The notes below the pieces were generated by a model. That model made no database searches, had not been told where the DNA came from, and was given only the letters and a program-made list of their open reading frames with translations. A program made the position numbers and the translations under genes. Below, in pieces: positions 11,173 to 23,340 of a DNA stretch of 64,000 bases. The stretch's first letter is position 1; each line of letters starts with the position of its first letter. Source of the stretch: Choanephora cucurbitarum (taxonomy: Eukaryota > Mucoromycota > Mucoromycetes > Mucorales > Choanephoraceae); NCBI GenBank assembly GCA_025331435.1, contig JAIWNI010000029.1:186001-250000 (forward strand). The letters are read 5' to 3'.

Positions 11173-13249
11173 TCTTAATTTTTGTTTATTGAGCAGAGAG
11201 AATACTGAAAAGAAATGAATATAAGACCAAAAGTATAGCGGAAAAGAAAAGAGAAAGAAGAAAAAAAAGGAGAAAGAAGCGAATTGAAGAAGAGAGTTTT
11301 ATATGTTAAAAAAAAAGCTTTGACCTGAAAAGGCAATAATAACATTACAAAAAAATTTATCCGTTTCTACTTTACTTTCTTTTTCGTTCTCTTTACTGTT
11401 TCTGTAGTCAGACAATCATGACAACAAGCTTCTTGGACTGCTCATTTTCTTTTTGGGCTATATATGAATCTCGACCCCTATGTTGTTCTTGTTTGACCAC
11501 ACAATAGATAATCGCCATTGACTACAGCATAATCGGACCTTTAATCTATAATAACAAGAAGCCAAAACTAGCAAGTGAAAACAGGGACTCTTTTTTGTTG
11601 ATGTTGTTCTATCTTTGTGTTTATTGTATGGAGAATCGAATTGATTGTAGTCAAAGACAAGGGAAAAAGAACTGTACATGTAGACATGATATAGCTTATT
11701 TTACTGCTATAGAAATAAATCAGAGTCAGTTTTTTTTTCTGTTCCTTTTTTCTTTAAAAAAAACTCTATGTCATTTGCTGTTCACCACTATCTTGTTATA
11801 TAGTCTATTTGAACTCAGAATAACAACAACTAGAGAGCTGGTCCCGCGATAAGGTTATGCGAACTGAACATCTTATGTACACACATACACACACGCATTG
11901 TATGACAACCATTATTTGTTGTCACAAACAGTATGCTGTTTTTATTTTATTTTATTTCTTGCATTTTGTCAGACCCTAGAAACTTGTAAACAACACTTTG
12001 CAAGTTGCACAAGCCTATGCTTGACATACTCTCAACACATGCAACTATTTTTTACGCCTGAACCTTATATCTCAATTGAATATGGACTACATAGCAACAC
12101 AGATAGACTAGGAACTGTGTTGTAAGTTAGAAACACTTCTCTCCCAAGCAATATAGGAATTCATTTTGATTGGTCGTTACTATTATCTTAAACACTAACT
12201 CGTTTCTCATTACTAATCTTAATAGCACCATTTGCTTTATTCTTTTTTTTTTCAACCTATACTATTCTTGGTTTAAAGAAAACATGATTAACTCAATTTC
12301 AGGGCAAAAGAGAGTGTCGAACAGAAGATCTTTGCTAGTCTAAACAGAAAGTAGAAGAAAACAACATTGGATAACAAGATTATTTTATCTCGATTTGGAA
12401 CAGCCAATAGTTGGCAATGTATAAAGATCTAGTTCCGGTCAGTGCACATTATCTAGATCCAGCCAGATAGACTTGCATCTAACCCTTTTTTTCTCTGTTA
12501 TCAGCTGCATAAAATGCATCATAGTGATTTTAAGAGTTTAATTTATATATGAGTAAAGTGATATTAGACTTCGCGTATTATGCTTTTCTCCTTATTTTTT
12601 TCTATCTTTTGCAGTAGCTTTGTTTTTTTTTGCATTTACTGTGTATCCTTATGTATGTATGGAGAGAGCCCAAAGGATTGGATACCTAATGGAGATTTTT
12701 CTTTTCCATCTTTTATGGTTACTATTGCATTTCATCATATGATTTACAGTGTAATACAAACTCCTCCTTTCCCTTTAAAAAGTGATCGAGAATACCCTGT
12801 AAAGGTTCCGTTGTGAACATTGCTTAAACATTAAAGTATTGCACAAAAAAAGAAAGAAAAAACCAAATAAGTAAGTGTAACCTGTCTCTCTTCTTTTCTT
12901 TTCTCTTAAGAATATAAACGAATCAGCTGGTGCCTTTCTCTGTCACTTCTTTTTTAGTCAGTGTTGATGTTTAATTTAGCAACATTTACTTAGTTCTATG
13001 TCTAATTTAATTCTGAACAATAACACCATCTTAAGCAAGAAGTGTGTAGAACAATAAGAAGTGCTTAGTATTCTTTAAACCTATGCATTCACTTTCTAAT
13101 ATTTTTTTTTTTAAATTGATTCGCTTATTTAATCAATTATTATGATTTTTCTTGGCTTTTTTTTTTTAAAGTGGTCTTCTTGCAACTTCAGTCTATATTT
13201 AGTTTTTCTTTTTTATCCATCTTTATCCTCTCCTTTATCTTTTTGCATT
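11173..13249. other. Gene-poor intergenic region
   Basis: About 2.1 kb with no supported gene. It is rich in T- and A-runs and in CT-rich tracts, and has a short CA-rich run near 11880-11895. All open frames are short, rich in Phe/Leu/Cys and start inside pyrimidine tracts, so they look random. It must hold the promoter of the Myb gene (minus, near 11173-11400) and that of the Kre9-like gene (plus, about 13080-13249). Confidence 0.5.
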
Positions 13250-14273
13250 ATGAAATATACGCTCATTGGGTTTTGCATTATCTTTTTGACATCATTGGTT
13301 GCTGCTCAATCTTCTTCTATACCATTCTATATCACAAAACCTATTGTGGGCACTGTGTTTAAAGCAAACTCAACGTAAGCTTATTTTGTAGATTAGTTTG
13401 GCTCTTGTAAACTCAATTCTTTATCTCTCATGAACACAAGTGAATCTATAGGTAAAGGAGAATATCAACAAGCGAGGGCAAAACTGAAAAGATATGGCAG
13501 ATATTGAAATTGAACAATAGAATGGCTGAATGGTCTAAAGGGACTAGTTCAGGTGTCGCTCTTGACCGGCACTAGTGCAGGGACTATGAAGTCTATTGAG
13601 ATCATATGTGAGGTAGATGGTAGCGCTAATCGATGTAATTGGAAGGTGAGGTTTATTTTTTATTTTTTACAACGTGAACATTTTCCAAATTAATCATATA
13701 TTTCGAAATAAGGTACCTACTGGTCTTCCTAGAAATGCTACATTTGCCTTAAAGTTTGATTACAAAAAAGATGGCGTCCCGTAAAGTACAATATAGTAAA
13801 GCATTTGCACCAAGTAGAGAGACATCATTTATCTAGGATTCCTTTCCTCTTTTACTTGGTAGAAACACCGAGACAAATGACTGATTGTATCTTTAAATTT
13901 TACTAGTGATAGTGCTTATTCAAGTCCATTTACTATCGTTGGTACTAAGGGTGTTGTTGTAACAGAATCTTTTGTCTATTCAATTGCTTCAACTACTATT
14001 TCGTTAGCTGCCTCAAGTACCAATGCTTCTTCTATCCTTCCTGCCGCATCTACTACTGCTATTTCCTTGGCTACTGCTAATGTCACATCATCATTAGTTA
14101 CCCCAACATCTTCGGCAAACATGGATGCAAAGTTGACTAGCATGCATTACACGACTTCCGAAAGTCGTATTGCTTCTGCTACAACTGTGCCTAATGTAAC
14201 AAGTGGTTCTGCAGAAAACCATTGTGCTTCAGTGTTCACTCTATGTATTTTAGCCTTCATAGCTTTCTTGTAA
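13250..14273 (+). CDS. Secreted, probably GPI-anchored Kre9/Knh1-like Ser/Thr-rich protein
   Basis: Five exons: 13250-13374, 13441-13451 (an 11-nt micro-exon), 13521-13645, 13713-13780 and 13907-14273; 696 nt, 231 aa. Without the micro-exon the frame breaks; with it the protein reads through NSTESIEWLNG into LTGTSAGTMKSIEI. The protein has a signal peptide (MKYTLIGFCIIFLTSLVAAQ) and one Ig-like Kre9/Knh1 N-terminal domain (ITKPIVGTVFKANST to YSSPFTIVG). A Ser/Thr-rich region follows, and it ends in a hydrophobic tail (ASVFTLCILAFIAFL) that fits a GPI-attachment signal. Kre9-family proteins are tied to cell-wall beta-1,6-glucan, but in many fungi the domain marks small surface proteins of unknown role. 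Wall or plasma-membrane location is inferred. Confidence 0.8.
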
Positions 14274-14573
14274 CTGTCAAAATAAACATAGATAGTCTAT
14301 AGACAGAGCCAATCGTTTAGATAGACGCATATGGTATCGTCCTTAAACAGCAATAGTATGTATATAAATAACCCATAACTCAGTTCTTATTCTCAAGAAA
14401 AGCTCGGCATATGATTTTCATGATGCATATATACCTTTTATGAGCAATTTAAATATTTAAGGCAATTCAAGCCATATTTGATGCTATACGACAAAACCTC
14501 TCTTCAAATCAATGCAAGAGACAGGCTGTAAGAGAGGGTTTATTGTTGTTGTTATCAATAAATAGGTATCATT

Positions 14574-15370
14574 CTAAAACAGTCCATCATTTCTAAATAG
14601 CTGCATGTATTGGTAGCTTGTATGAGCAGTCGTGAACTCATGGTTGCTCAAGCCTACCACTTCATAGTTATATTCATATTCACAAGAAAGCTGTGCTGTA
14701 GGTGGTACGATCGACTGAACAAACTCTTGAAACAACAAGCTTGTATTGTTGGGTGTGGAACATGGATGATATCCAATCTAACAATTTCTGTATGAGATTG
14801 GCTTCGTATATCTCTTCATAGCCATATAAGCTACCTCTAACAATAAACCTTTATAGGTAGATCCCAACAGAATATTTGCTACTCTTAACGTAAAGTCACC
14901 AATTTCATAACTTGTACCCTACCGGGAAAAGAAGTTAGTATATCTTCAGTAAAGAAAAAAGAGTCTGTATTTACCTCAATAGTAACGCTTTGTCTCAATT
15001 GCCATAAATTCTTGAGTCGTGAGAGAATAACTTCCATTTCCTTTTCTGCTTCTATCACTACACTCCCATCTACCATACAGTATACATTTCTTGGCTGTTG
15101 TGCAAGCGATACTTGGTACAATAATTTGCTGTCTTTTAGAGCTATTTGTTGTCGACTATTGTTGTCACGGAATACTTTAAAGGAAAGGGACCAAGGTCCT
15201 GTATTCTTCCCGTGCAAGGTTTTTGTTACGTGTTCTGCAATAAGCGTAAAGTCTCTCATGCCTGTTGCATTCTTCCATCTAACAAGACTGAGCTTATATT
15301 ATCAGGTTCTTTCCTTTTCGTTTTCTAAGGGACTTTAGACTATCCTCATTCATTACCATGTAACGCCCAT
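14574..15370 (-). CDS. MED20: Mediator complex subunit 20
   Basis: Four exons: 15370-15357, 15287-14975, 14918-14835 and 14777-14574; 204 aa. The protein starts MGVTCLVRWKNATGMRDF, close to the typical Med20 start. It continues through NVYCMVDGSVVIEAEKEME and ILSRLKNLW (the TBP-like fold of the family), YEIGDFTLRVANILLG, KGLLLE, and a C-terminal half with FQEFVQSIVPP and SYQYMQLFRNDGLF. Med20 sits in the Mediator head with Med18 and Med8 and helps RNA polymerase II pre-initiation. The 3' part is invisible in any simple open frame because two introns interrupt it, so an ORF-only reading would truncate the gene at 14885. Its start lies 170 bp from that of PUS7. Confidence 0.88.
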
Positions 15371-15540
15371 GTTTATTTCTTTTTCTTTTTTAGTCAAAGA
15401 AAAGATATATACTTTGCATCAAATTCACTGCATTGATAAGTGGCTTAGGCTCAATTGCACAACGCTTTTTGATCTTCCGATTCCTTTTCCTCTTATTTTT
15501 TTCTCTTTCTCAAGAAAAGCGTTTGATCGATCTATTCAGA
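15371..15540. promoter_or_regulatory. Divergent promoter between MED20 and PUS7
   Basis: The two start codons are 170 bp apart on opposite strands. The region carries a T-rich tract (near 15375-15392) and a CTTTTTCTC-rich tract (15480-15515). A compact bidirectional promoter is implied by position only. Confidence 0.5.
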
Positions 15541-18245
15541 ATGGGTAATCTATTTTCAAAGACAACTTCCGAAGAAATAGAATCAGGTCGTAAAAGAGCA
15601 CTCGAGTTTGATGGCGTTGAAGACTCCAAGAAGGTTCGAATTGATCGAGTGATCATCAAAGAGAGTGAAGTTGGTATTGTTGCCTATGTCAACCAAGACA
15701 TCAAAGGCTTTCATAGTATTCTTAAATTCAGGTATAGAAAACACATGCGATTTGTTTCTAGTATATTCCATATTAAAAAAGACATTCGACTCTTCTTTTT
15801 ATTTAATTGCATTGTCGTTGTTTGCTTATATATCAGAGCTGAGGATTTCCTTGTGAATGAAGTAGATATGGATAAAAACATTGTTCGTCTTACTTCCCTT
15901 GCACCACCAGACACAAAGGTGGATAAGGTAAATCAACTGAAAATGAGACATGATTCTCTTGTTGTTACTTTACTCCCAATAGTTATTAATATGTTATAGA
16001 ACATTGTATATAACTTCTATGAGCCTTCTATATTTGATCAAGCAGTGAGCGAGATTTTTGACAAAGGATTTGCTGAATTGTTCAGATGTTTCCTTGATAC
16101 GCCTGAAGAGGCTGATGCAGTATTGACTACCCAAGTAAGATGAAGCAAGAGAGAAAATGAAAGGGAGCGGAACAAAATTGACTAAGATGTTTTTGGTTCA
16201 ACATATCAGGCTAGCAAAGAACAACGTCTTGAGTTCTATAGACTTGTAGAAGAACATTTAGAAGCTAAAGTAAACTGCAGAGGAAAAGATGGAAACTTAG
16301 TTGTTCGTTGGCCTTCGTCAACACACTCTGATGGTAGATCCTAGCTATAGTCATGTAACTATATTCAAATACTGATTTTATTTTTACGTGTCTTACTTGA
16401 AGAATTCATTGATTGGAAAGCACTCGGTGGAGATTACTTACAAGTAAACATGCAAAAATCTGGTGTCGATACAATGAATGCTATCAACATTATCTCCAAA
16501 AAGATCGGGTAAATAATCACATACGCATAAGATGAAGCAAATAGAAAGCCATTCTTATCTTTTTTAAAACAGTGTTCAAGCAAAGAACTTTGGCTATGCC
16601 GGTACAAAAGATGCTAAAGCTATCACTACACAAAGTCTTACTTTAAAAAGTGTTAAGCCTGGTCGTATCGTAATGGCTCAAGAAGATCTGAAGAAAAGCA
16701 ATATCTATATTGGCGACTTCAAGTAATACGATGCAATTGGAACCAACAAAGTATTAGCACGTGCTTATATGATTTCTTTTCTTTTAGATTTGTACCCAAT
16801 GGCTTGACTTTAGGCGACTTGAACGGCAATCACTTCACCATTGTACTTCGTGATGTCAAGGGTGCTAATGAGGAAGAATTAGAAGTTTCTTTGCAATCCT
16901 TAAAGCAAAACGGATTCTTGAACTATTTTGGTATGCAGCGATTTGGTACAAGCGTCGTATCGACACATACAATAGGCTGTGCTATCATGAAGAAGAAGTT
17001 TGAAGAAGCTTCTGACTTGATTTTGAATCCTCGTGAAGGAGGTAAGTCAAAAAGACTAGGCTTTAGCATCAGCTGATAATTGTTATAATAGAGCGTCCTG
17101 AATATCATAATGCAAGAAAGCTTTGGCAAGATACACATGATGCAGAGTCAGTTCTTGCTATCTTTCCCAAACGTGCCTTTTCTGAAAGAAAGTTGCTTAC
17201 TTTCTATGCAAGACACCCTGGAAATCATAGCAAAGCCATTAAGAGCGTAAGAACAACTCCATCTGACAATGTTGTCAAAAGTCTATTATTGACGATAATC
17301 ATATAGTTACCCAAGAACATGTTGTCTTTATACAGCCATGCCTATCAATCTTATATTTGGAATCGTGTTGTTTCTGAAAGAGCAAGACTATTTGGCACTG
17401 ATAAACCCATGGTAGGAGACCTTGTCCTCGTAGACAATACAAGCCAAGCAGCAAAGAGCAAGCTTGTCAACAACAATGTTGGTAGACGTGATCCTAACAA
17501 CGTAAGTCTATTAGACATATAATTCGAGGCCAAAAGAAAAACTCATACAATGTTATTCAATTGTACATAGCGCAAGGTACCTAAAATTCTTACTGCTGAA
17601 GACTTGGATGATTATTCAATCTTCGATGTGGTCTATCCTTTACCTGGTAGACGAACAGTTTATCCAGAAAATGAAATCAAGGAAATCTATAGAAAGTTCT
17701 TGGGTAAACTTTTTCTTTTTTCTTATCGTCAAATGATACTGACCGTTATCTCTTGAAATAGCTGAAGATGATATTTCTATTGAGAAGAAAGACAACCATT
17801 TCGAGTAAGCTTCTAATTTATAATATACTTTGTTAAATACTTACCTAACTACAAAAGCTCCTTGACTGGTGACTACCGAGCTATGCTATCTAAACCTGAA
17901 CAAATGAGCTGGTACAGTGATTTCTTCAGCTTCTTTTTTTATCTATTCTTATTCATTTTTCCAATTTAGGTCTTTCATCCGTTATGATGATCCTACTGAA
18001 AAGCTTTGCAATACAGATGTTGACAAATTAGAGAACGCACCTGAACCTATGGGTATTGAAGGTAATTGTTTCCCTAAAGCAAATCTGTTCTAGAATTAAG
18101 TGCAGTATGTATTTTAGATGGCAAATATTTGGCTCTGAAAGTAGAATTCACACTCGGTACAAGTCAATACGCTACCATGGCTTTACGAGAAATCATGCGA
18201 GCAGAAACATCGTCTCAAGCTCAATCATCTATTATTCATGATTAA
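15541..18245 (+). CDS. PUS7: tRNA/mRNA pseudouridine synthase Pus7 (TruD family)
   Basis: Fourteen exons: 15541-15731, 15837-15927, 16000-16134, 16210-16333, 16403-16508, 16573-16722, 16788-17041, 17092-17246, 17307-17501, 17571-17703, 17762-17804, 17858-17911, 17970-18061 and 18118-18245; 616 aa. TruD marks: FHSILKFRAEDFLVNEVD at the N-terminus and NFGYAGTKDAKAITTQ, in which the Asp of GTKDAK is the catalytic residue. GLTLGDLNGNHFTIVLRDV and NGFLNYFGMQRFGT follow, then LSLYSHAYQSYIWNRVVSER and a C-terminal DYRAMLSKP-like segment. Pus7 makes pseudouridine at U13 and U35 in tRNA and in some mRNAs and snRNA. The frame extends upstream of 15541, but MGNLFSKT is the better start since the leader is a Phe/Leu-rich pyrimidine tract. 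No missing motif was seen. Confidence 0.95.
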
Positions 18246-19113
18246 GCTTTGTTCATTAAATCACTTTTTAACTACTGTGTATGATCTCTTCTTTTTGAGT
18301 CATTTGGAATTTAATCTTTCCAAAACGAACGAGTGAAGATAAACTTTTTTGGGTGATATGTATCATCAAGGCACATGTTATCATTGACTATTAAAAATGG
18401 AAAGGAAAGAGGGGCGTATAGTCAATGTTTGAATGTTAAAAGAAAAGGCAATCTAGCAAATTTCTTTATCATGCATTGCTAAAAAGAGCATATCAGTGCA
18501 TTTTGTTCAAGCTATTAAGCTCTGTTCTTTTCTTTTTCGCAAATAGAAATCTGTATGTTTAAAATAAGATTTGTTCTATGAGGAATTTCCCTTTGATTTC
18601 TCTATTTAGCATGTTATAAAAAATTAAATTCATACTTTAGCAAAAAAAAACAAATCTGTGAAACACATCAAGGTTTGAATATGTGACCAGTAAGAATATG
18701 TAAGGTGGTAATTTGATAGGGAGTCTTCGAGATAAGGTAGTACCTGCTATACTTGCATTTCAATGATATCTTTATCGGACTGCTTTGTTTTTGATAATCT
18801 ATCATATCACGCCACCAAAAGAAAGACAACTCAGAGAAGCATACATTGTTCATGCTCTCTCTTTGAACTACTCTGTCTCATGTTGACTATTTTGATTGGT
18901 TGACATTTCTCATTCCATTAGACAATTTCTCGCAATTTAAATATACCCTTTTGAAAATACATGGCGGACAAAATATAGTGCTATATTTGACAAACATAAC
19001 TGATAGGCTATTTAAGTACCCAATTATTATGCACCCGCTATCAGCTATTTAAATTGCACTTCCATTTTCTTCCTTGGTTTCGCTTTCTTTTTTATACCTC
19101 TGTTCCCGTAAAC
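18246..19113. other. Intergenic region between PUS7 and urate oxidase
   Basis: 868 bp, AT-rich, no supported gene. Near 19010-19090 there is a TATTTAAAT-like element and a CTTTC-rich tract just ahead of the urate oxidase start, a plausible core promoter. Confidence 0.5.
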
Positions 19114-20306
19114 ATGACCAACAACAGCGTTTATCTCAAGAAAGCTCGTTATGGTAAAGATCTTGTTCGTCTTATGCGAGTCTATAAGGAAGGCAACATT
19201 CAGCACTGTGTTGAACTTACTGTAAGTATGATGCATTTGGTCGAAAGCCTTTTCTGTCATTACTTTCTAGGTGTAAACTTACATGATGTCAATGTTTATA
19301 GGTAAGACTTATGTTGGAAGGCGATATCGAGGTATCTTATACAAAAGCTGATAATTCGGTTGTTGTTGCAACTGGTAAGTTACAAGTTTCTTTTGGTTTG
19401 AGAGGAAAAGAGGAAGAGAGGCATACAAACATAAACACAAGAAGCTTGAGAAAGCAGTGACACAAAAGGCCGAGAACTGAAGTATTCTTTCTTTTTTAAG
19501 ATACTTGTAAAAACACTATCAATATTGTTGCTAAGCGAAGTGAAAATGTTGACAACATCGAGTTTTTTGCTCAGGAGATCACTGAACATATCCTCAAGCA
19601 ATATTCTCATATCTCTTCTGTCTTTGTGGATATCATAAAGCATAAATGGACTCGTCTTATTGTGGATGATAAACCTCATCCTCACTCCTTTGTACGTGAT
19701 GGTGAAGATATCCAAACTACAAGTGTTGTGCACAATCGTGCTGGTAATGAAGTTCACATCACTTCTGGATTAGACAAACTTTTGGTTCTCAAGACTACTG
19801 GTTCTGCTTTCTATGGCTTCTATACTGATGAATACACTACTCTGGCTCCTACTTGGGATCGTATCTTTTCTACATCTGTAGATGCCAAATGGACTTTTAG
19901 TTCCAAATCTCCTTCTGTTCTTCGCAAAATTGACTATAAGGCTATCCATGCAGGCGTTAGAAAGATCACATGCGATACATTTGCTAAGGATGATTCTGCA
20001 TCTGTACAAGCTACTCTCTATCTCATGCAACAACAAGTGTTGGCCAAATTCCCTGCTATTGCTGAGATTTCATATGCCTTACCTAACAAACATTATGTTG
20101 GTATTGATATGAGCAAGTTCAATATCGATAACACAGGCGCCAATGCATCTGTTTACCACCCTCAAGCTGATCCTTCTGGTAAGTTATTTTTGGTTGTTTT
20201 CTCTCTCTGCGGAAAGGAGTATTTGGTTCGCTGTAGTTAAATTTTGTTTTTCTTTTGCATAGGTCTTATCACTGCAACTGCGGCCCGTAAGGAATCCAAG
20301 TTGTAA
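19114..20306 (+). CDS. UOX: Urate oxidase (uricase), peroxisomal
   Basis: Four exons: 19114-19221, 19302-19374, 19501-20178 and 20263-20306; 300 aa, the usual size. It oxidises urate to 5-hydroxyisourate, the first step of uric acid breakdown to allantoin for nitrogen use. Family signatures are KARYGKDLVRLMRV (with the active-site Lys), SYTKADNSVVVATDT (active-site Thr in ATDT), HKWTRLIVDDKPHPHSF, FYGFYTDEYTTLAPTWDRI and SYALPNKHYVGID. The last exon, only 44 nt, encodes RKESKL-stop; its SKL tail is the canonical PTS1 peroxisome signal. Skipping that small exon would lose targeting. No frame break is seen, so the enzyme should be active. Confidence 0.96.
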
Positions 20307-21949
20307 AGGAGAAAAAAAGAAGATATGTGCTTGAAACCTTCTTTTACTATTTCACTTTAATTGTAAATATCTGAATAAATTACGAACCTTTTTTTCTATA
20401 TGTCTATGTGCTTGTTTCTCTCAGTTTAAATACCCGTATAGCAACTGTACCATAATTTCTATATCAATCATACAACATACCATAGCTAACAAGGTTTTGC
20501 GGGTTTAATGACTTTGACCTGATGCATTTTGGTTAGAGATGTGATATAGCCATTCTGTAAATTAATCAATCTTGATATTGAGTCATTGTTGGTCAAAGGG
20601 ATATTGCTACACATCAGTTAAATAGTGACCAGAAATGATACAAAACCTAATGAGTCATGGTCTTATGGCACAAAACTACAACAATGTTGCAATAATGAAT
20701 GTTGTCCTTACTTCAAGTCCTAACAAACAGGCTCTAAATATTGAGCTACGAATGCAAATCTGAGACAAAATTATTCAACATAACTATATTCTCTAGTTTT
20801 GAAATAAGCAGCAATTCTTTATCATATTGAAACTACATTTGTGCTTTTCAACATCTGGAAAATCAATGGTGTGTCTTTTATAGCTTTCTCTATGCCCTGT
20901 CTTATTAAGTGAATGCTTGTGCATCAGTCGGCTCTAAAAGATATGCAAAATTGGAAGGGTTAGATGGTGATACAATAGCCGCTTTATTTAAGAGTGTTCA
21001 TATTCTTGAGATATGGACTCTTATACTGAGCATACTCTTAGACCGAATGACATTTTGGCGCTTGGAGTGGTTTTCAAGTCAAAAGATTGCATTTTTATAT
21101 CACGTGTACTCTCAAATCAAACCCTTTTAAATCGAGCAACCACTGTAGCACTTCGAGTGACAAATCTCCAACTAAAGCTTAGCCATTATAAATATCTTTG
21201 TAACTAAAATTACTTTGTGAATAGTATGTGAGTGGGTGAGTGAGGTCCGGAAGAGCTCTTTCTTTCTTCTTTTTTTTTTACTTGAAATCAGAAACAGTAT
21301 TTCATTATATCAGATTACAGTACTACCCCACAATAATGGAATCAATATAGCATGGCTTTGATGCTGTACAAACCTGAAATTATACTTACTTTGGGTATAA
21401 GATTTTCATATTATGTCATTGGTTCTTTCTCGATTCATGCAGTGATAGGAGACGACGAAATTCTCGCAACAATGGGCAACTCTGCATCCATACCACATTC
21501 CGTTATTGCGGGGTAATACTGTATTCTTTATGCGATAATAGCCGTTTGAATTACTTTTGTGCTTTTTGCCTACTCTCTAAATGATATATTGAGGATATAC
21601 GGCCTAGTAGAAAAATGTATTACATCATTGTTGTTATCACCTGTAAGCCTGTTTGACGAAGCTAAAGCAGAATGACTTCAACTCGAGCTGTTAAAAAACT
21701 ACGGTGAACCCTGTATGCAAAATCAATAAAAGCTATGCAAAAAGTCTTTCAAGATAGTAGACTGAGACATATAGGCTTTATGGGATTCTAAAAACTAAGA
21801 GTGCTTTGCTTGATCAAAAACTTGTTTAGTATAAAAGTGCAGGCTACAAGAAGCTTGCCATACTCAGATTAAGCAGGTACTGTTTCAATATATGCTTAGT
21901 TTTATTGTTGACTTTAAGGAGTTTAAACCCCATCTGCACAGTTTAGGAC
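20307..21949. other. Gene-poor region, 3' of urate oxidase
   Basis: AT-rich sequence with no intact gene. The segment 20900-21200 has coding-like traces on + (FKSVHILE; LLNRATTVALRV). It shares short colinear matches with 36690-36760, so it may be a relic of a small dispersed family; see findings. The rest shows nothing I can name. Confidence 0.4.
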
Positions 21950-23340
21950 ATAGCTGATAGCATGTCCATTTATACTGTTGTGCTAAACGAAGATCGCTTT
22001 TTCGATGCTTCGGCAGTTCAGCTCGATTCTTACTGATCCACAAGATGCCAAATACCGTTAATACCGATGGAGTGTAGCCTCATTCAACTTGCCATCTTTT
22101 CACAAGAGTAGCTTACTTTACCGGCCTGCGTCACTTGAAGTACAAATGTGTGGATATTTGTGGTGACATGCTGCTCTATGTGAGGAATCTTTATTGATGT
22201 GTTTACCATAGGAATAACCTTGATGTTTTGGACTAGCTCAACTTCCGGAACTTGATTTATATTATAGTTTTCGATCTGAATTACCTCTAAAAGGGGCAGA
22301 CCCAGAGTTTATATCGCAAAAAGCAGTGAGCAAATCCATGTTGTTATCTACACGCCAAGTAATTATTTTGCCTTCTCTATCTACTTTGTATACTCTTTGA
22401 ACTTTCTTATTATATTAGTGGACAGTCTGTATTCGGTTTCTTCTGTTATGGCTTTATCTCAGCTGTTTTGACATATATTCATTTCCAATTGTGTGACATT
22501 TCGAAACTTACGAGAGATACAATCAGAATGCGAGTCTTCAAGGCTGTGCATATCAATTTTCAAGGACTGAAACATCTTCATATGGTTTGATAGTAAGTAT
22601 GCTAATTTCAGAATGATTCAAGTGAGAAAGATTTAGCTTCACTTCCGTAATTGCAGGATACATGCTAAGAACTTTATCCAAGCTTTCAGCTGTGTTATCT
22701 CGATCTGAACAGCAACTCAGACGCTCAACCTGATTAGATCTGATCTTTTTTTTTCGGTAAGATACAAAAGGAAGTTGAGATTATGCGGTTTATAAATTAG
22801 GTCTGACATGGGAGTAACGTTGATCTTGATTTTCTGGATACTGTTTTGCATCAACGAAATAGCGAGATAATAAAAGAAGCTATCGAAACAATTTCTTTCA
22901 AACAGATTCGGTGGTTCTCCCAAAATACAAAGTTATTTGCAATGGCCAATTTGAATTGTAAGAGAGATAGTGCTATACAAAGACTCGGGAAAGTTTTTGT
23001 GTTCAAAGAACATTAGATTATGTGTGCATTAGATTAGGTGAGAATATCTGAAGATCATCACTTTAATTCTCGATAGTTCTTCGGGATTAGACATATTGGA
23101 TCTGTATTCAACTTTGATGATAGTGATAAGTTTTCCTATATGTGGTGGGGATGCAAGGCTGTTGATGAGTCTTTGTAGTTAAGGTTCTTCCCATAAGACT
23201 ACTTCTCTGTATAACATCCTCTTTGCTACTCTACATCACTGTTTTAATACATTCATATACCAAAACTGATCATTCCGATTGAGCTGATCCAAAATCTGGT
23301 TGTGGCAATTCTTTCTGCATTTGGGAAGCTTTAGGGTATG
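21950..23340 (-). pseudogene. Decayed F-box/leucine-rich-repeat type gene
   Basis: Read on the minus strand from about 23330 downward. The first part gives an F-box-like start (ILDQLNRNDQFWYMNVLKQ, stop, CRVAKRMLYREVVLW), then INSLASPPHIGKLITIIKVE. Further on comes VERLSCCSDRDNTAESLDK, then an LRR-like stretch ITEVKLNLSHLNHSEISIL, then a frame change into LKIDMHSLEDSHSDC and FRNVTQLEMNICQNS. The last readable part is HVTTNIHTFVLQVTQAGK near 22100. Stops at 23236-23238 (TGA after KQ, where Trp is expected) and 23179-23181 (TAA) plus several frame shifts rule out an active gene. F-box/LRR proteins are substrate receptors of SCF ubiquitin ligases and form large families in Mucoromycota. The outer limits are approximate. 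Confidence 0.6.
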
